Shown here: in pieces, positions 1 through 8,368 of the stretch
How positions within the stretch are numbered: the stretch's first letter is position 1
Layout: each line of letters starts with the position of its first letter
Source of the DNA: Halioxenophilus aromaticivorans
GTDB lineage: Bacteria > Pseudomonadota > Gammaproteobacteria > Pseudomonadales > Cellvibrionaceae
Reading direction: 5' to 3'
Assembly: GCF_042850945.1 (NCBI RefSeq)
Contig: NZ_AP031496.1
Location: 3,224,001-3,288,000 of the forward strand
Length of the DNA stretch: 64,000 nucleotides
Translations under genes and position numbers: made by a program
The notes under the pieces: generated by a model
What the model was told of the DNA's origin: nothing
Database searches by the model: none
What the model saw: the letters and a program-made list of their open reading frames with translations, nothing else

Positions 1-179
1 CCATCTCCCATCGTTGTCTAATTCACGGTAGTTGCAGTGTATGCAAAGCCATTCGATAAACCAAATTCATTATTTTCATGTTTTTGATAACCATCTGGAA
101 TACTGTTAATTTGCTATGACGGCCAACAACAAGTGATTAGGTTACATGACTGCACAGCCACCTATAACCGGATAGCCAA

Positions 180-1058
180 ATGGACACAGATGCACTAAAG
201 GCTTTTATCGCCATAGCCGAATTGGGGTCGTTTTCACGGGCGGCGGAGACGCTCTATTTAACCCAACCCGCCGTCAGCAAGCGCATAGCCTCGCTGGAGG
301 ACAAACTCGATCATACGCTGTTCGACCGCGCCGGGCGCAGCATAACGTTGACCGAAGCCGGCCGCGCGTTGTTACCCAGAGCCAAGGCTATCTTGGCCGC
401 CACAGACGAAGCCGTGCAGGCCATTAATGACCTCTCGGGCCAGGTGAAGGGAGAGCTAAAATTGACCACCAGTCACCACTTGGGGCTCCACTACCTGCCG
501 AAATATCTGCGTCACTACGGCGACCGTTACCCAGAGGTAAAACTGGCGCTGAACTTTAAAGACTCTGAAATCGCGTTGCAGCAAGTACTGGACGGTGAGG
601 TGGAGCTGGCGGCGCTCACCTTGGCTACGCAAGCCGATGAACGCTTGGTGGAAGCTATGGTATGGGATGACCCCATGGCCTTCGTGGCCGCGGCGGACCA
701 CCCACTAAGCTCTATGGCAAGCCCAGGCATTAAGGACCTTGCACAGTACCCCGCCATAGTGCCCGAGGCCAATACCTTCACAACTCAACTACTGAGCGAT
801 GCTTTTACCGCAGCCGGTCTGACTCTGGAAACACGTATGGCCACCAACTATCTGGAAACCATCAAAACGCTGGTGTCTATTGGTTTGGGCTGGGGGGTGC
901 TGCCAATCACCATGGTCGATGGCGGGTTCACCACCTTGCCGGTGTTAGATAAGCCCTTGGTGCGCCGACTGGGGATTATTCATCACCGGGATCGCAGCCT
1001 CAGCAATGCCAGCCAGGCTTTTTTGGACCTTTTGCTGGCAAGCCGAAGGGCTAACTAA
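180..1058 (+). CDS. LysR-family transcriptional regulator
   Basis: DNA-binding regulator of 292 residues, the usual LysR length. Residues 2-62 form the winged helix-turn-helix, with the typical FSRAAETLYLTQPAVSKRI stretch, followed by a linker helix. Residues 90-290 are the periplasmic-binding-protein-like effector domain. The ligand and target genes cannot be read from the sequence. It is convergent with aroC, and the two stop codons overlap by 4 nt, so it probably does not regulate aroC from a shared promoter. Upstream bases 1-179 contain no gene. The start has a weak purine-rich site (CGGATAG) upstream. The family is certain and the specific role is unknown. Confidence 0.9.
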   Translation: MDTDALKAFIAIAELGSFSRAAETLYLTQPAVSKRIASLEDKLDHTLFDRAGRSITLTEAGRALLPRAKAILAATDEAVQAINDLSGQVKGELKLTTSHHLGLHYLPKYLRHYGDRYPEVKLALNFKDSEIALQQVLDGEVELAALTLATQADERLVEAMVWDDPMAFVAAADHPLSSMASPGIKDLAQYPAIVPEANTFTTQLLSDAFTAAGLTLETRMATNYLETIKTLVSIGLGWGVLPITMVDGGFTTLPVLDKPLVRRLGIIHHRDRSLSNASQAFLDLLLASRRAN

Positions 1059-2143
1059 GATTTGCTAACATCAGGAATGGCATGCTGAACCTCGGCGTTT
1101 TGGCCACGGTCGCGCATAAGATGATCCATCAGGGTGATTGCCAGCATAGCTTCGGCAATGGGCGTAGCACGAATGCCCACACAGGGGTCGTGGCGACCTT
1201 TGGTGACCACCTCAACGGGCTCACCCTGGGTGTTGATACTCTGGCCCGGAATGGACAAGCTGGAGGTCGGCTTAAGCGCCAAGTGCGCTACGATATCCTG
1301 GCCGGTGGAAATACCGCCCAAAATGCCGCCGGCATTGTTGGAGGTGAAGCCATCCGAAGTGATCTCGTCGCGATGCTCGGTGCCTAGCTGCTCCACGCTG
1401 TCAAACCCAGCACCAATTTCAATGCCCTTTACGGCGTTAATACTCATTAATGAGTGCGCAATTTCTGCGTCTAATCGGTCGAAAATCGGTTCACCTAGGC
1501 CAGGTTTAACACCGCTGGCCACCACGGTAATTTTGGCGCCAACAGAGTTACCTTTGAGGCTCTTCATATAGGCTTCCATGGCCGGAATTTTGTCGGCATC
1601 TGGGCAGAAAAACGGGTTTTCGTTGACGATATTCCAATCTACCTTTTCCACTTTAACCGGCCCTAGCTGGCTTAAGTATCCACGTACGGTAATGCCGTGA
1701 ACTTGCTGCAGGTATTTTTTAGCAATGGCACCAGCGGCCACACGCATGGCGGTTTCTCGGGCGCTGGACCGGCCACCACCGCGATAGTCTCGCGTGCCGT
1801 ATTTGTGGCTGTAGGTGTAGTCGGCGTGGGCAGGACGGAAAATATCCTTGATATTAGAATAATCTTTAGAGCGCTGATCGGTATTTTCAATCACCAAGCC
1901 AATGGCGGTACCGGTGGTTTTACCCTCAAAAACGCCGGATAAAATCTTCACCTGATCCGCTTCTTTACGCTGCGTAGTGAATTTCGATTGGCCTGGCTTG
2001 CGGCGATTTAAATCGGCCTGCAAATCGTCTTCGCTGAGCTCTAACCCTGGCGGACAACCGTCAACAATTGCGCCCAACGCCAAACCGTGGCTCTCACCAA
2101 AGGTGGTTACCGTAAACAATTTGCCAATGCTGTTACCTGACAT
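1055..2143 (-). CDS. aroC: chorismate synthase
   Basis: Last enzyme of the shikimate pathway. It converts 5-enolpyruvylshikimate-3-phosphate to chorismate using reduced FMN, in the cytoplasm. At 362 residues it has the normal bacterial length. Diagnostic motifs are GESHG at residues 16-20, GRSSARE at 124-130, and the C-terminal block with RHDPCVGIRATP. prmB lies 37 nt upstream on the same strand, so the two are probably cotranscribed, an order common in gammaproteobacteria. The 3' end overlaps the convergent LysR gene by 4 nt. Confidence 0.98.
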   Translation of the reverse strand: MSGNSIGKLFTVTTFGESHGLALGAIVDGCPPGLELSEDDLQADLNRRKPGQSKFTTQRKEADQVKILSGVFEGKTTGTAIGLVIENTDQRSKDYSNIKDIFRPAHADYTYSHKYGTRDYRGGGRSSARETAMRVAAGAIAKKYLQQVHGITVRGYLSQLGPVKVEKVDWNIVNENPFFCPDADKIPAMEAYMKSLKGNSVGAKITVVASGVKPGLGEPIFDRLDAEIAHSLMSINAVKGIEIGAGFDSVEQLGTEHRDEITSDGFTSNNAGGILGGISTGQDIVAHLALKPTSSLSIPGQSINTQGEPVEVVTKGRHDPCVGIRATPIAEAMLAITLMDHLMRDRGQNAEVQHAIPDVSKS

Positions 2144-2180
2144 ATAACTCTCTCAAAACTAAGCGTACTACTACGCGCAA

Positions 2181-3104
2181 CTAACTTTCTTCTAAATCTT
2201 CAATAACAACCAGCTCTGCTGCCGTCATGACAAAGACACCGTGGCCGCCACGTTCAAAATCCACCCAAGTAAACGCAATGTCGGAAAACGCCGCTTCCAG
2301 GGCAAACCAGCTATTGCCTACTTCACACACCAGAACGCCGTCATCACTTAGATAATCCTTTGCCTGCGCCAATAGCTTACGAGTGAAGTTAAGCCCATCA
2401 TCGCCGGAGCCCAACGCCTGCTTCGGCTCGTATTGGTACTCCTTAGGCATAGTGGATAAGTCTTCGGCGTCCACGTAGGGCGGATTGCAGATAATTAGGT
2501 CGTAAACCTGGCCTTCAAGTGCTGCAAACATGTCTGACTCAATGGCTTGTACACGTCCTTCTAGGCCGTGGTAATCAATATTTTGCCAAGCGACGTCCAC
2601 CGCCTCCGGGCTGATGTCGCTGAGATCCACGATGGCATCGGGAAAACGCAGCGCGGTAGCGATGCCTATGCAGCCACTTCCCGTGCACATGTCCAACACT
2701 CTTTGTGGCGGCTGGGTCAGCCAGGGAGTGAAGTCTTTTTCGATCAGTTCGCCGATGGGCGAGCGCGGAATGAGGACGTTTTCGTTAACAATAAACGGCC
2801 ACCCGGCGAACCAGGTTTTACCCAGCAAATAAGCCGCTGGGATACGCTCGCGTATGCGAATCTCAAACAAACTAACCAGTTGTTCTCGTTCAGTTACGGT
2901 AAGCTTGGCATCCAGCACTTGGTCTATGAGTGACCAAGGTATGTCCAACGCTTCCAACACCAGAAAACACGCTTCATCCCAAGCGTTGTCAGTACCGTGG
3001 CCAAAATACACCCCGGCACCGGACATCTTAGTAGCGCCAAAACGCACATAGTCGCGAATTGTCGCCAGTGGCGTAGTATCTCTTAGCCATTCATCAACAG
3101 CCAT
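2181..3104 (-). CDS. prmB: 50S ribosomal protein uL3 glutamine N5-methyltransferase
   Basis: S-adenosylmethionine-dependent methyltransferase of the HemK/PrmB family, which modifies a glutamine of ribosomal protein L3. An N-terminal helical domain (about residues 1-100) precedes the Rossmann domain. The SAM loop is DMCTGSGCIGIA around 138-149, and NPPY at 207-210 is the glutamine-binding signature. PrmB is preferred over PrmC because of its place directly upstream of aroC and its 307-residue length with an extended N-terminus. The start ATG has only a weak upstream GGGAAA site. Confidence 0.93.
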   Translation of the reverse strand: MAVDEWLRDTTPLATIRDYVRFGATKMSGAGVYFGHGTDNAWDEACFLVLEALDIPWSLIDQVLDAKLTVTEREQLVSLFEIRIRERIPAAYLLGKTWFAGWPFIVNENVLIPRSPIGELIEKDFTPWLTQPPQRVLDMCTGSGCIGIATALRFPDAIVDLSDISPEAVDVAWQNIDYHGLEGRVQAIESDMFAALEGQVYDLIICNPPYVDAEDLSTMPKEYQYEPKQALGSGDDGLNFTRKLLAQAKDYLSDDGVLVCEVGNSWFALEAAFSDIAFTWVDFERGGHGVFVMTAAELVVIEDLEES

Positions 3105-3341
3105 GTTTCAGTTTCCCGGTTAGAATAGGGGCGCTATTGTACCGGTAATAGATAGATAACATCCACATTCCGAAATGAATCGTATAGGCCGATGGGCGAC
3201 AGCAACACGCTCCTCATGTATCATCACCGCTGTCCAATAACAGGCTAACGGTAACCCGTTCGTCAATGAGGTGCTCCACCGCGCACCGGCACTTGCACAC
3301 GAAGGCAAAGCCAGTAATAAATTTTAAAGCAGGAACCAATC

Positions 3342-3887
3342 ATGAAAGAGCAATTCGCTGCCATCATCGAAGCAATGGGCGAAGATCTATCGCGACCGGG
3401 TTTGGTCGATACCCCCAAAAGAGCTGCCAAGGCGTTTGAATACCTAACCCAGGGCTATCACCAAACATTGGATGAGGTCATCAACAACGCCCTATTTCCG
3501 TCTGATTCAAACGAGATGATCGTGGTGCAAAACATTGAGCTCTACTCAATGTGCGAGCACCATATGCTGCCTTTTATAGGCCGTGCTCATGTGGCTTACA
3601 TTCCCACAGGCAAAGTATTGGGTTTATCTAAAGTGGCTCGTATCGTGGATATGTTTGCCCGCCGACTACAAATCCAAGAGCAGCTCACCACACAAGTGGC
3701 CAAAACCATCGAACAGGTCACCGATGCTGCTGGGGTAGGCGTGGTAATTGAAGCCAAGCATATGTGCATGATGATGCGCGGTGTAGAGAAGCAAAATTCT
3801 GTGATGAAGACTTCTGCCATGCTGGGTGATTTCAGGGACAACCAAGCCACCAGAGCTGAGTTTTTGTCTCTGCTAGCTTCGAAGTAG
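3342..3887 (+). CDS. folE: GTP cyclohydrolase I
   Basis: Opens GTP to 7,8-dihydroneopterin triphosphate, the first step of folate (and pterin/queuosine precursor) synthesis. The protein is 181 residues, typical of the compact bacterial enzyme. The zinc site is visible: C71 with the following EHHMLP histidines and C142 in the CMMMRG motif. The start ATG follows an AGGA ribosome binding site at good spacing. It is divergent from prmB across 237 nt that contain no convincing gene. Confidence 0.97.
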   Translation: MKEQFAAIIEAMGEDLSRPGLVDTPKRAAKAFEYLTQGYHQTLDEVINNALFPSDSNEMIVVQNIELYSMCEHHMLPFIGRAHVAYIPTGKVLGLSKVARIVDMFARRLQIQEQLTTQVAKTIEQVTDAAGVGVVIEAKHMCMMMRGVEKQNSVMKTSAMLGDFRDNQATRAEFLSLLASK

Positions 3888-3989
3888 TTCGGTCGTTATT
3901 AGCAATCCGCACTCACTTGCGGCTGCTGCTACTGCGCTTAACGGTCACCATTACTCCACCCAAGCTACTGAAACCAATTTAGCCTGCCG

Positions 3990-4871
3990 TCAACGATAAC
4001 TCAGTAGCCAAACATCAATTTGCTGGCGCCGAATAGGCGCCAAGCTGCCAATACCCTCAACCCGTATCCGCCCCGCCTTGCTTTGCGCTTCTATCTGCTG
4101 CGCGAGGGCAATACCGATTGCTTTGGAGTTGGCGAGATTATTATCCAATCCAGTGTTGCGGTAGTCGGTGACCACTAGGGCCAACTTGGTGGTGGGCTCG
4201 GTTTTCAATAGCCGCTGCACCAGTGCTAGATAATCTTCCTGTACACGCCACTGCCCTTCGCTCAATAATATTGGCAGCTCAAATCTCTGCCCCTCGTCTA
4301 GTAGGGTTTTTAGCGTGTCGATACTGGGTGTCTGGTTCACCCGGTTAACAGCGTTAAATTGGTCGAACAATAAATAGCTGCGTTGATTACCGCGCGTTAC
4401 TGCATAGAGCACAACCACGGTATCACCCTGCTCGCCTTTAATTTGGTAACTGGCAAAGCGTTGAAACTGATCTAAGCCGTAAAGTCGGCGATCTGAGAAG
4501 TATTCATTGGCCCAGCTGGAACTGCTGCCGCAACGATGTCCGCTGCAGGCAAACAAGGGTGTGGCCCCTGCCAACTGCAACTGCTGATGGTAACTTTGCA
4601 TAGCGAGCTGAAGATCGGTATTTCTAGGCAGTTCATATACCGCGCGCATACCATTACCGGTGAGAGTTTGCTCGTCCGGAGCTCGCCACTGACCATTAAC
4701 GTTACGCAGGGTTGTCAGTGCCAAACGGTAAACATCATCCAGCGGGCTTTGCTCCAACCGCCTAGCTCCTTCGGGATCATTCAATTCCAGTGCGCTAACG
4801 GAACCCACCGGCAAAAATGCCAAGCATGCACCTAATACTGCCGGCTTTAAGTAAGCCCAGGATAATTTCAT
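3990..4871 (-). CDS. DUF4892 family exported protein
   Basis: Protein of 293 residues with a signal peptide (hydrophobic segment about residues 9-27, cleavage near SVSA-LEL), so it is probably periplasmic or surface associated. The body resembles the DUF4892 family of Pseudomonas and relatives, which has no established biochemical role. The C-terminal third contains an OmpA-like pattern of peptidoglycan-binding character (ALVVTDYRNTGLDNN, then SKAIGIALAQQI), but I do not claim peptidoglycan binding. It sits alone between folE and an alpha/beta hydrolase gene on the same strand. Family assignment is from memory of sequence style. Confidence 0.65.
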   Translation of the reverse strand: MKLSWAYLKPAVLGACLAFLPVGSVSALELNDPEGARRLEQSPLDDVYRLALTTLRNVNGQWRAPDEQTLTGNGMRAVYELPRNTDLQLAMQSYHQQLQLAGATPLFACSGHRCGSSSSWANEYFSDRRLYGLDQFQRFASYQIKGEQGDTVVVLYAVTRGNQRSYLLFDQFNAVNRVNQTPSIDTLKTLLDEGQRFELPILLSEGQWRVQEDYLALVQRLLKTEPTTKLALVVTDYRNTGLDNNLANSKAIGIALAQQIEAQSKAGRIRVEGIGSLAPIRRQQIDVWLLSYR

Positions 4872-4931
4872 TCGTTTTGACCGATCTTAGTGTGACCCAA
4901 TATATTCGTTAGCGTGCTGGGCCATGGATGA

Positions 4932-5780
4932 CTAATCCGCCCAAAACGCTGCTATACCTTGGGCAATGTCCGCTTCTTGCCCTTCCATATGAAAATGGTG
5001 GCTGCCTGGCAGCTGTAGCGTGTTAATTTTAGGCCAATCGTCCAGCTGTGGCGCGAGCTCCGGCATTTTAACTAACACACCATCTTCGGCGAGTACTAAT
5101 AAAATGTTTGCGCTGATACGCCCTACAAATGCTTCGATTTGCTCTTGGGACAGTTTTACCGCCGAAGGAAGCTGCAATTTAGGGTCAGCACACCAGATAT
5201 AACCGCCCTGATCAGCCACTACACCGCGTTCTGCAAAAGCCTCTGCAGAGCTTTGTAGGATGGGCCACGCCGAATTCATTCTGGCGTGGATGGCTTTGTC
5301 ACGTGTGGGGTAAACCGTAGCGCGTTTGCGATTGCTGCTGAGCATGATTTTAACGCTGCGCGCCAATTGCTGAGGTGCATTTTCCAGAGGCTCCGGCTGG
5401 GGCCAAATTCCATCCAGAAGTACCAAGCTCTGCACCCGCTCAGGCCAGGAGCCCGCCGCCAATGCTGCAATCATGGCACCACGAGAATGGCCGATCAGTG
5501 AAAACGCCTCCCATCCCATGGCATTGGCCACCGCAAAGATCTCTACCACGTCCTCCCAAATATTGTAGGGAGCCATGTTGTTGCGACGACCGCTCAGACC
5601 ATGGCCGGCCAAATCCAAGGCAACGATTTCGGCGTTAAGTTTTGGCGCCAGCTGATTGAAACTGGCGCAGTTGTCCAACCAGCCGTGCAAAGCAATTACC
5701 TTACGCTGGTTGCCTTGGCCCCAGATTCTGGCAGACAACTGTAAGTGCTCAAGTTCGAATTGGTGCTCAACGTAAGCCAA
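4932..5780 (-). CDS. alpha/beta hydrolase
   Basis: Cytoplasmic alpha/beta-hydrolase-fold enzyme of 282 residues. LHGWLDN at 31-37 is the oxyanion-hole region, the nucleophile elbow is GHSRGA with S99, and the catalytic histidine is probably in GSHHFHMEG near the C-terminus. The substrate is unknown; the family includes esterases and epoxide hydrolases. The initiation codon is TTG, with AGAGG about 10 nt upstream. It lies 60 nt from the DUF4892 gene and may share its transcript. Confidence 0.85.
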   Translation of the reverse strand: MAYVEHQFELEHLQLSARIWGQGNQRKVIALHGWLDNCASFNQLAPKLNAEIVALDLAGHGLSGRRNNMAPYNIWEDVVEIFAVANAMGWEAFSLIGHSRGAMIAALAAGSWPERVQSLVLLDGIWPQPEPLENAPQQLARSVKIMLSSNRKRATVYPTRDKAIHARMNSAWPILQSSAEAFAERGVVADQGGYIWCADPKLQLPSAVKLSQEQIEAFVGRISANILLVLAEDGVLVKMPELAPQLDDWPKINTLQLPGSHHFHMEGQEADIAQGIAAFWAD

Positions 5781-5837
5781 TGTTTGATACCTCTAAATAA
5801 ACTAACGGGCGCTAATCAACCAAATCGTTAACCAAAC

Positions 5838-5874
5838 AAACCCTTAACCCACCAAACCCTTAACCCACCAAACC
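5838..5874. repeat. 16-bp tandem repeat, 2.3 copies
   Basis: The unit AAACCCTTAACCCACC occurs at 5838-5853 and 5854-5869, then a partial copy follows to 5874. It lies in the gap between the small membrane protein gene and the hydrolase gene. No function is evident. Confidence 0.85.
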
Positions 5875-5889
5875 AAAGTGGCTGGCAAT

Positions 5890-6081
5890 CTATTGTTGTT
5901 TTTTTAACGGCGCGAACAACATATAGAAGACCCAGGCAAACCAGGACACGAATATCACCAGTAAAATCCAAGCGATTTTCTCACTGCCCGAGGTCTTACT
6001 GGACAGAGCAATGATCGCCAAAGGGATTAACCAAATCACGGCGATGATTGGAAAAAACAATATTTGCAGTAAAGTATCCAT
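5890..6081 (-). CDS. small inner-membrane protein with PLDc_N-type domain
   Basis: A 63-residue protein with two membrane segments (about 6-26 and 36-56) separated by a short polar loop containing KTSGSEK. This is the pattern of the phospholipase-D N-terminal (PLDc_N) domain found alone in many small proteins of unknown role. The second segment ends in FYMLFAPLKKQQ, a lysine-rich cytoplasmic tail. It lies 26 nt upstream of the trpS stop-side boundary but reads in the same direction, downstream of trpS, so it may be the last gene of a trpS transcript. Confidence 0.7.
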   Translation of the reverse strand: MDTLLQILFFPIIAVIWLIPLAIIALSSKTSGSEKIAWILLVIFVSWFAWVFYMLFAPLKKQQ

Positions 6082-6107
6082 AGCGTAAGGCTCGGGTGTA
6101 TTTCTTG

Positions 6108-7115
6108 TTAGCCTAAGGGGCGAATACCCACTGCGGCACGCAATTGTGTGATGAACTGTTTAGAAGAAGCGCGCGCTTTTTCGGCACCCGCCTGTAATAC
6201 GGCCTCTACCTCTGCCGGCTTGGCCAGCAATTGCTCATAACGGTCACGACCTTCAGCAAGCTCGGCGTCAATTAAAGCAAACAATTGTTTTTTAGCTTCG
6301 CCCCACGCTATACCGTCCGCGAAGCTTTGACGCATCTCGTTCACCTGATCCGGCGTAGCAAAAGCCTGCCAGATTTGGAACACGGTTGAGGTGTCTGGAT
6401 CTTTTGGCTCGCCGGGCTCAAGCAGATTGGTTTTAATTTTATTGATGTGTTTTTGCAGTTTCTTTTGCGGCAAAAATAAAGGGATAGTGTTACCGTAACT
6501 TTTGCTCATTTTACGGCCATCTAAACCCTGCAAAACAGCCACGTTATCGTCCACCGTCGCCTCGGGCAGAACAAAACGCTCGCCATAATGGTGATTAAAT
6601 CGACCGGCAATATCCCGAGCCATTTCTACGTGTTGAATTTGATCCCTGCCCACCGGTACTTTGTGCGCATTGAACATTAAGATATCCGCCGCCATTAATA
6701 TCGGGTAGCTGAACAACCCCATGTTAACGCCAAAGTCGGCGTCCTCCTGGTTTGCAAGATTATCGTCTACGGCTGCTTTATAGGCGTGGGCGCGGTTCAT
6801 CAACCCCTTTGCCGTCATACAGGTGAGTAACCAAGCAAGCTCTGGGATCTCAGGTACATCTGACTGGCGGTAAAATACAACTTTCTCTGGGTCAAGGCCG
6901 CAAGCCAACCAAGTAGCGGCGATCTGCAAAGTAGACTCGTGCACACGCTCGGGCTCGGTACATTTAATGAGCGCATGGTAATCTGCTAAAAAGAAAAAGG
7001 ACTCGGTGCTGTCATCAACGCTGGCGCGGATTGCCGGGCGAATAGCCCCGACGTAGTTACCGAGATGCGGCGTGCCAGTGGTGGTGATGCCGGTTAAAAA
7101 ACGCGTTTTACTCAT
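6108..7115 (-). CDS. trpS: tryptophanyl-tRNA synthetase
   Basis: Class I aminoacyl-tRNA synthetase that charges tRNA-Trp. The 335-residue length matches the bacterial enzyme. The HIGH-equivalent is HLGN at 17-20 (preceded by TTTGTP) and the second signature KMSKS is at 202-206. The C-terminal anticodon-binding helices are complete. It is followed 26 nt later by the small PLDc_N-type gene. Confidence 0.98.
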   Translation of the reverse strand: MSKTRFLTGITTTGTPHLGNYVGAIRPAIRASVDDSTESFFFLADYHALIKCTEPERVHESTLQIAATWLACGLDPEKVVFYRQSDVPEIPELAWLLTCMTAKGLMNRAHAYKAAVDDNLANQEDADFGVNMGLFSYPILMAADILMFNAHKVPVGRDQIQHVEMARDIAGRFNHHYGERFVLPEATVDDNVAVLQGLDGRKMSKSYGNTIPLFLPQKKLQKHINKIKTNLLEPGEPKDPDTSTVFQIWQAFATPDQVNEMRQSFADGIAWGEAKKQLFALIDAELAEGRDRYEQLLAKPAEVEAVLQAGAEKARASSKQFITQLRAAVGIRPLG

Positions 7116-7185
7116 AAACCTGGAAACCCAATGGTGATAGTCGGCTAAGACAAAGGCTGTCTGGCGACATAATAACGGGTTTACA

Positions 7186-8340
7186 CTAGATTATTAACCG
7201 GTGGTGGTACTGTGGGCCCAAATGGCTCCAGCCAAGACCGCTCAATTGCTCCAACAAGGCTGCCTGGTCATCAACCAGTGCGCCTCTGGCTAATCGCGCC
7301 GAGTCTGTGGTTGCCCCATTGGCGGTTTTTAACTCCAGAATCCGCTGGATAAGCGCATCCACCTCTATTTGCGGGTCTTTATCGTCACAGCCATGACACC
7401 TGCGCTCTCCAAACCATTCCGGATAAGCAAGCCTTCTGGGCACCGCTGGAATACACCCAGCCATCACTGCCTCCAACAATGCCAAACCCTGAAAGTCGTG
7501 CCTGGCAGTGGACAACACCATATGGCTCTGGGACAAAAGCTTCAGGTAACTCTCCCTACTCTCTACATAGCCCCACGCCCCCAACGCTTGGTGCTCGACC
7601 AGCAACAGCTCTATCTGTTCGAATTCTTTCGGCACGCGTCTAAATTGCTGGCCAATAACATGAAACCTAAGGGAATTATCAAGCAGATGGCGCTGAGCCA
7701 AGGTTGAGACCAAACGCAGTAAGATATCTGGCCCTTTGTCCCATTCCCACCGATGATTCCAGACAATCTCCAGAACCTTAGACCCCGCCGCACTTTGGCA
7801 ACGGGTTCGCCCTTGGCTATCGTCCAATGGCACGGGCAATACGTGGCTCTTATTTTGAATGCTATCCATTAAACCCACTGGCACCGCGTCGGGCATTTTT
7901 TTTAACAACCTACGGCCACCGGTTAAAAAGGTGTCCATATTGTAACGCGAGTTGAACAGCACACGGTCTGCAACTAATGCGCTGTACAGTGACGTCAATT
8001 GAATTTCCACTAACCCCTGCTGGAGCAGCGACGCTGGGTAAGCAAATTGATTTTCGTGAAAGTAGACAACGGTGGGTACCTTAGCCAAGTGGGGCCGAAA
8101 GCCTCGCAGTGCGGTTAAATCCACCATGGAGGTGGCAAGGATAAGATCGTAATCGGCTTCCAGCTCAGGGTAGTTGCCCAGCCCCCAAGTTAAGCTGTTG
8201 CCTCGCATGCGCCAGCTAAAATGGCGGGCCGGCAACGTCATTACAGTCCATTGCCATTGCGTAAAATACTGCGCAAGCCCCCGGCACCATTGGTTATGGC
8301 TGTGAGCGTGATAGGCAGATAGCAACAGTACTCGTTTCAA
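7186..8340 (-). CDS. DUF3524 glycosyltransferase, tRNA-queuosine mannosyltransferase-like
   Basis: GT4-like glycosyltransferase. The N-terminal DUF3524 domain opens with LLLSAYHAHSHNQWCRGL, and the C-terminal half has the GT-B nucleotide-sugar region (ALLEAVMAGCIPAVP). Animal members of this family transfer mannose to queuosine in tRNA-Asp. The bacterial role is not settled, so the substrate is an inference. The open frame extends upstream to 8412, but the TTG at 8340 is the better start: it gives the family N-terminus, has AGGA about 6 nt upstream, and removes a 44-nt overlap with the next gene, leaving a 28-nt gap. The resulting protein is 384 residues. Confidence 0.8.
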   Translation of the reverse strand: MKRVLLLSAYHAHSHNQWCRGLAQYFTQWQWTVMTLPARHFSWRMRGNSLTWGLGNYPELEADYDLILATSMVDLTALRGFRPHLAKVPTVVYFHENQFAYPASLLQQGLVEIQLTSLYSALVADRVLFNSRYNMDTFLTGGRRLLKKMPDAVPVGLMDSIQNKSHVLPVPLDDSQGRTRCQSAAGSKVLEIVWNHRWEWDKGPDILLRLVSTLAQRHLLDNSLRFHVIGQQFRRVPKEFEQIELLLVEHQALGAWGYVESRESYLKLLSQSHMVLSTARHDFQGLALLEAVMAGCIPAVPRRLAYPEWFGERRCHGCDDKDPQIEVDALIQRILELKTANGATTDSARLARGALVDDQAALLEQLSGLGWSHLGPQYHHRLII

Positions 8341-8368
8341 CGCTGGTCCTAAGAATCGGCCGCACCCG

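Noticed and set aside
3120..3308. 62-residue reading frame between prmB and folE
   Set aside because: No family resemblance, and the spacer is the promoter region of two divergent genes.
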